DNA of 13,920 nt from Alphaproteobacteria bacterium (lineage in GTDB: Bacteria; Pseudomonadota; Alphaproteobacteria; Rickettsiales; JAFLCR01). Positions 13,833 through 13,920 of this stretch are shown here, piece by piece. Positions within the stretch are counted from its first letter, which is position 1. Each line of letters opens with the position of its first letter. The stretch covers positions 1 to 13,920 of the forward strand of contig JAFLCR010000018.1 in assembly GCA_017302755.1 (NCBI GenBank). Direction: 5' to 3'. A program made the translations under genes and the position numbers. The notes beneath the pieces are model-generated. The model saw nothing but the letters and a program-made list of their open reading frames with translations, made no database searches and was not told the DNA's origin.

Positions 13833-13865
13833 CGGGACGGTTAAGCCTTTTCTCCAAGAATTCCC

Positions 13866-13920
13866 ATGAAACCCACTCAAAAACCGAAGAATCCCTGCTT
13901 TTCATCCGGCCCCTGCGCGA
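13866..13920 (+). CDS. serC: Phosphoserine aminotransferase, N-terminal end (truncated by window edge)
   Basis: The last 55 bases encode MKPTQKPKNPCFSSGPCA before the window ends. The run KPKNPxFSSGPCAK is the characteristic N-terminus of alphaproteobacterial SerC, the PLP enzyme that converts 3-phosphohydroxypyruvate and glutamate to 3-phosphoserine in serine synthesis. The FSSGP part contributes to the substrate-binding site. Only 18 codons are visible, so the call rests on that short match. The ribosome-binding site is weak (AAGAA at 13856-13860). serA commonly follows serC in this group and may lie beyond the edge. Confidence 0.82.
   Translation, partial: MKPTQKPKNPCFSSGPCA

Overview
The window looks like ordinary chromosome from a fairly GC-rich Gram-negative bacterium, most likely an alphaproteobacterium. 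Four things suggest this: the SerC N-terminus at the right edge, the acyl-CoA dehydrogenase type at the left edge, a CpaA/TadV-type prepilin peptidase, and a GT9/GT4 pair of the kind that builds lipopolysaccharide. The lineage is inferred from remembered family resemblance, not from a search. No insertion sequence, integrase, CRISPR array, tRNA, rRNA or long repeat is visible. Twelve complete genes and two edge-truncated genes fill nearly everything, and no gap between genes exceeds about 145 bases.

Left part (1-3975): the C-terminal part of an acyl-CoA dehydrogenase and a PlsC-type acyltransferase run rightward. A membrane-anchored alpha/beta hydrolase (leftward) meets the acyltransferase stop-to-stop with no bases between. 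It diverges from a small CpaA/TadV-like prepilin peptidase (rightward), which meets a YihY/BrkB-family membrane protein (leftward), again stop-to-stop.

Middle (3976-8088): a hemerythrin HHE-domain protein, malate synthase A (aceB) and the RecQ helicase all run rightward. aceB and recQ are tightly coupled: aceB ends in tandem stops and recQ starts at a TTG on the next base. A strong hairpin sits between the hemerythrin gene and aceB, and its base can pair with the aceB Shine-Dalgarno sequence.

Right part (8089-12908): a leftward run in transcription order GT4 glycosyltransferase, GT9 heptosyltransferase-like protein, thrS, infC. The two glycosyltransferase genes overlap by 4 bases. thrS has its own candidate promoter, whose -35 lies on the GT9 stop codon. 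thrS and infC are neighbours as in enterobacteria, but rpmI-rplT does not follow.

Right edge (12926-13920): a rightward ABHD10-like serine hydrolase, then a 145-base intergenic stretch holding an imperfect hairpin, a G8 tract and a candidate promoter, then the first 18 codons of serC.

I see no clearly new multi-gene system. The items most worth a second look are the hairpin that may hide the aceB ribosome-binding site, the altered HxxxH editing motif in threonyl-tRNA synthetase, and the G8 tract inside the spacer of a candidate serC promoter.
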